A stretch of 14,855 bases of DNA, taken from Baffinella frigidus. Lineage: Eukaryota; Cryptophyceae; Cryptomonadales; Baffinellaceae. Both the position numbers and the translations under genes were made by a program. The DNA is taken from contig MU647273.1 in the NCBI GenBank assembly GCA_026770585.1, positions 117,157 to 132,011 on the forward strand, given 5' to 3'. Under the pieces are notes generated by a model. It was given only the letters and a program-made list of their open reading frames with translations. It made no database searches and was not told the origin of the DNA. Positions 12,792-14,855 of the stretch are shown here, in pieces. Position 1 is the first letter of the stretch, and the number at the start of each line of letters is the position of its first letter.

Positions 12792-12872
12792 TCCAATCCT
12801 GTAACCGCCGGTCTGGTCAAACCTCCAATCCTGTAACGGCCGCCCTGGTCAAGGTCGCCAAGAAGGTGAACC
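12792..12872 (+). pseudogene. Tandem copy of exon 6 end and flank
   Basis: A 32-bp tandem (TCCAATCCTGTAACCGCCGG, twice from 12792) is followed by TCAAGGTCGCCAAGAAG|GTG and AACCGCC, a copy of 12765-12790 in which GTGTGAACC is shortened to GTGAACC. The stop codon of the real exon is therefore absent from the copy. Confidence 0.85.
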
Positions 12873-13089
12873 GCCTCTGCTCCCTATTCTCAAGATGACC
12901 TTCTCCGCACAGCGGGCTACGGAGGGAATTTCGGGCGCTGAGAGCCCCGAGTTTCCATAACCGTATCCTTAGGAACCCCCCTATGTCCCTTGGAGAATGA
13001 TTGTCAAAACGAAGCCGGGAAATCACCTACGAGTTGCCTACCGTAGGGTACTGGGTGTTCTCGCCTAGGGTTGATTCAAAATCCCTTCG

Positions 13090-13175
13090 AAGTCCGCTGT
13101 GTGCGGTGGGGTGGTACAAATTCGTCCACTGGCCAGGTGGGGAGAGCCCGGTCCCACCGATGTGTTGAGATCAAA
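13090..13175 (-). repeat. Family P, diverged minus-strand copy
   Basis: On the minus strand it reads GGTGGGACCGGGCTCTCCCC and then TTTGTACC..CACCGCACAC, similar to the + copies at 5344 and 10226. Confidence 0.5.
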
Positions 13176-13323
13176 TCTCACCCGGACGAGTATTTATGAT
13201 GAATACGCCACGGCAACGAAATTTACTACACACATGCTTTAATAAGTACTAGTATGATCCATGTGTGAAGTAAATTTCGTTGCTGTGGCGTACTTACCAT
13301 AAACACTCGCCGCGATCAAATCG
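13170..13323. mobile_element. MITE-like family A, copy 4
   Basis: The best preserved copy. Arms ACGCCACGGCAACGAAATTT then ACTACACACATG and CATGTGTGAAGTAAATTTCG then TTGCTGTGGCGT pair. Outer arms GACGAGTATTTATG and CATAAACACTCGCC also pair. The right end CGATCAAATCGG abuts a copy of the exon 6 tail. Confidence 0.9.
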
Positions 13324-13349
13324 GCCAAGGCCCGCGTCGCCAACAAGGT
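13323..13349 (+). pseudogene. Copy of exon 6 tail (1)
   Basis: GGCCAAGGCCCGCGTCGCC then AACAAG|GTC reads AKARVANK in the frame of exon 6 (AKSKVAKK). A donor-like GT follows. It directly joins the right end of family-A copy 4. Confidence 0.8.
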
Positions 13350-13365
13350 CCCTCCTTTTCTCAAG

Positions 13366-13594
13366 TTCTAGCTCTGCCTCAGTTTAATTCTGGCTCGTGC
13401 CAAAGGCGTTCAACCCGCCCCTTTTTATCTTCGTATACTGTTGTATACTCGGTGATATATGACTCTGGGTAGGTGACTCTCTAGAGCATCTTTCTGCTCT
13501 CGCGTGTCGCCTACCAACCCTGAGTCTATCACTGGATTTCTGCTCTCGAATCTTTTTGAGAACGAGCCAGAATAAAACTCGGGCAGAGCTAGAA
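13366..13594. mobile_element. MITE-like family C, long copy with nested insertion
   Basis: The ends TTCTAGCTCTGCC and GGCAGAGCTAGAA are exactly inverted, followed inwards by AGTTTAATTCTGGCTCGT and ACGAGCCAGAATAAAACT. Relative to the 8231-8332 copy it carries about 90 extra bases, which are element D. TATC occurs on both sides of the insertion. Confidence 0.88.
13433..13517 (+). mobile_element. 83-nt repeat (element D), copy 4, nested in family C
   Basis: GTATACTGTTGTATACTCGG through GTAGGTGACTCTCTAGAGC to GTGTCGCCTACCA, about 85 nt with two single-base insertions. The end is altered (CTACCAACCCTGAG against CTCCCAG). Confidence 0.78.
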
Positions 13595-13706
13595 GTTGAC
13601 CTTCTGGTTTCGCAGTGCAAATCCGGCAACTTCAGAGCGAAAAAGGGCCCGGTCTCACCAATTTCTTGAGACCCAACTGGCCAAGGCCAGGATCGCCAAA
13701 AAGGTG
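13594..13706 (+). repeat. Family Q copy 2 with exon 6 tail copy (2)
   Basis: GGTTTCGCAGTGCAAATCCG then GAGCGAAAAAGGGCCCGGTC and CTCACCAATTTCTTGAGACC matches 12336-12431. It is followed at 13679-13705 by GGCCAAGGCCAGGATCGCC then AAAAAG|GTGCGCC, which reads AKARIAKK in the exon 6 frame and ends at a good donor. Confidence 0.8.
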
Positions 13707-13870
13707 CGCCTGTCTACAGGCGGCCACGCAGGGCCCTATCCACGCCAGAGTCTTCGAAGGGGTCGCCAAAAGTCAATTCCCCTGCAAGGCAGTAGTTTTC
13801 AAAAGTCAAAAACCGTGTCCTGACACGGTTTAACAAAATCAACCCCCTTTTCCACTCTGGCGTAGATGCG

Positions 13871-14083
13871 ACTATTGTCAAGTTAACGGTTCTGGTTCTG
13901 TGGTGCAAATCCGTCAAGTATGGAGCGAAAAAGGGCCCGGTCTCACCAATATGGTGAAACCGAATGAGACCACGCAGCGGGCCACGGAGAGAGTCTGAGA
14001 GTCTGTTAGGGTATCCCCACAGATACCCTAACAGCGGAGCCACCAAGACTCCCATTCGGTTTCACCAATATGGTGAGACCGGG
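13871..14083. repeat. Family Q copy 3 opening a nested inverted repeat
   Basis: CTATTGTCAAGTTAACGGTTC to CCGGTCTCACCAATATGG continues the family. CCCGGTCTCACC..CGAATG (13936-13966) is inverted exactly or nearly so at 14053-14083. Midway is a perfect 13-bp hairpin, CTGTTAGGGTATC..GATACCCTAACAG (14003-14034). Another CCAATATGGTGAG copy follows at about 14093. Confidence 0.85.
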
Positions 14084-14164
14084 CCTAATAAAACCAATAT
14101 GGTGAGAGACCGGGCCTAATAAAAAACCGAATGCGACCACGCAGCGGGCCACGGAGAGAGTCTT
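13969..14164 (+). repeat. 28-bp direct repeat ACCACGCAGCGGGCCACGG
   Basis: ACCACGCAGCGGGCCACGGA then GAGAGTCT occurs at 13969 and again at 14136. Weaker relatives, CCACGCAGGGCCC, occur near 12299 and 13724 and CGCACAGCGGGCTACGGAGG near 12905. It does not match an assigned IF-3 exon. Confidence 0.8.
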
Positions 14165-14420
14165 GGCGGCTCAGCTGTTGGGGTATCCGTGGGGATGACT
14201 GTATATCCCTACGGATGGCCTACCGTACGGTCTTGTGGGTTATCCACGTGTGGGGCATCCACAAAACCCCTTCGTAGTTGCGCGTGGGTCAAACCTATGA
14301 CCGTTCACATCACTCAACTAGAGGCTCGCGACCTGGTCCATGACCGAGGCTCGCCACCTGACCGACCGAGGCTCACAAAACCTGCCGCTGCCGAGCGAGG
14401 ACGGCACACAAGTTTCAAGG

Positions 14421-14480
14421 ACGCAGAGCTGACACAGTGCATGCGTGTTGCCACATGGCATAACCCCTAACCCCCTAATC
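14421..14480 (+). repeat. 60-bp direct repeat, copy 1
   Basis: ACGCAGAGCTGACACAGTGC to GCCACATGGCATAACCCC..CCCCTAATC. It recurs at 14670-14729 with three or four mismatches, at an offset of 249 bases. Confidence 0.93.
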
Positions 14481-14486
14481 TCATAT

Positions 14487-14616
14487 GAAAACGGTTTTAA
14501 CTTACAACTTCTGGGCAACGAAATTTACTACACAGCATGATCTTTATGAGTAATATTCAAGCATTCGTGAAGTAATTTTCATTAATTCCTAAGGTTTTGA
14601 ATTAAGACCGTTCTCA
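14487..14616. mobile_element. MITE-like family A, copy 5 (decayed)
   Basis: The core GCAACGAAATTTACTACACA pairs with GTGAAGTAATTTTCATT. Outer arms GAAAACGGTTTTAA and TTAAGACCGTTCTC pair. It lies between the two 60-bp direct repeats. Confidence 0.7.
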
Positions 14617-14669
14617 TCTGAAATCCCGAACGCAGAGGGCGAGGCGGTGGTCGGCTCTCTGAACCCCGG

Positions 14670-14729
14670 ACGCAGAGTTGACACAGTGCGTGCGTGTTGC
14701 CACATGGCATAACCCTTAACCCCCTAATC
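14670..14729 (+). repeat. 60-bp direct repeat, copy 2
   Basis: ACGCAGAGTTGACACAGTGC to GCCACATGGCATAACCCTT and CCCCTAATC. It leads directly into the 24-bp tandem array. Confidence 0.93.
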
Positions 14730-14855
14730 CCGAACGCACCTAACCCCCGAATCCCAAACGCAACTAACCCCCGAATCCCAAACGCAACTAACCCCCGAAT
14801 CCCGGACGTCTTAACACCCTAATCCCGAACGCACCTAACCCCCGAATCCCAAACG
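14726..14855 (+). repeat. 24-bp tandem array (telomere-like variant)
   Basis: Units of the form AATCCCAAACGCAACTAACC then CCCG repeat about 5.4 times and run off the window. The unit looks like two or three decayed CCCTAAA-type heptamers frozen into a longer period; one unit (GGACGTCTTAACACCCT) is diverged. Confidence 0.9.

Noticed and set aside
13714-14055. A 113-codon minus-strand frame
   Set aside because: It crosses family Q, a perfect hairpin and inverted repeats; the translation has no domain features.
14726-14855. CRISPR array
   Set aside because: The 24-bp units are directly tandem with no unique spacers and resemble decayed telomere heptamers.

Overview
The window looks like nuclear DNA of a eukaryotic alga with a secondary, red-derived plastid (a cryptophyte, haptophyte or ochrophyte type; the sequence does not separate these). 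The reasons are GC-rich codons, GT..AG introns, many degenerate TTTAGGG/CCCTAAA-type repeats, and a plastid translation factor whose leader reads as a signal peptide followed by a transit peptide with an SSSAF motif.

The one gene I can identify securely is plastid-targeted translation initiation factor IF-3 (infC type) on the + strand. It has six exons: 4655..5113, 7851..7970, 8973..9056, 9766..9809, 11449..11545 and 12689..12784. The exons total 900 nt (299 codons plus TGA) inside an 8.1-kb span. All five introns are GT..AG and are large: 2737, 1002, 709, 1639 and 1143 nt.

Layout. 1-600: degenerate telomere-like repeats around a GC-rich island. 600-1480: GC-rich DNA with a possible minus-strand gene end (unidentified). 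1500-2830: AT-richer DNA with foldback elements. 2830-4550: dispersed and tandem copies of a block containing GGTCCTTTAGGT, plus an exact 81-bp direct repeat. 4655-12784: IF-3. 12785-14855: degenerate copies of the IF-3 C-terminal coding end, more foldback elements, and a 24-bp telomere-like tandem array running off the window.

The most unusual property is what fills the introns. They contain about twenty same-strand, partial, variably decayed copies of the gene's own exon edges. Copies of an exon's 5' end lie mostly before that exon and keep the CAG|GTGA acceptor context; copies of an exon's 3' end lie mostly after it and keep the AG|GT donor. In intron 2 a whole unit (exon 2 tail, intron, exon 3 head) is repeated. 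Around and inside these copies sit several short inverted-repeat (MITE-like) families, an 83-nt repeat with fixed GT..AG ends, and CCCTAAA- or TAGACCC-type arrays. The gene seems to have grown by repeated local duplication across splice junctions together with insertion of short non-autonomous elements. Head copies of the form CAG|GTGAG are also the form expected of recursive-splicing ratchet points. No tRNA, rRNA or CRISPR array was seen.
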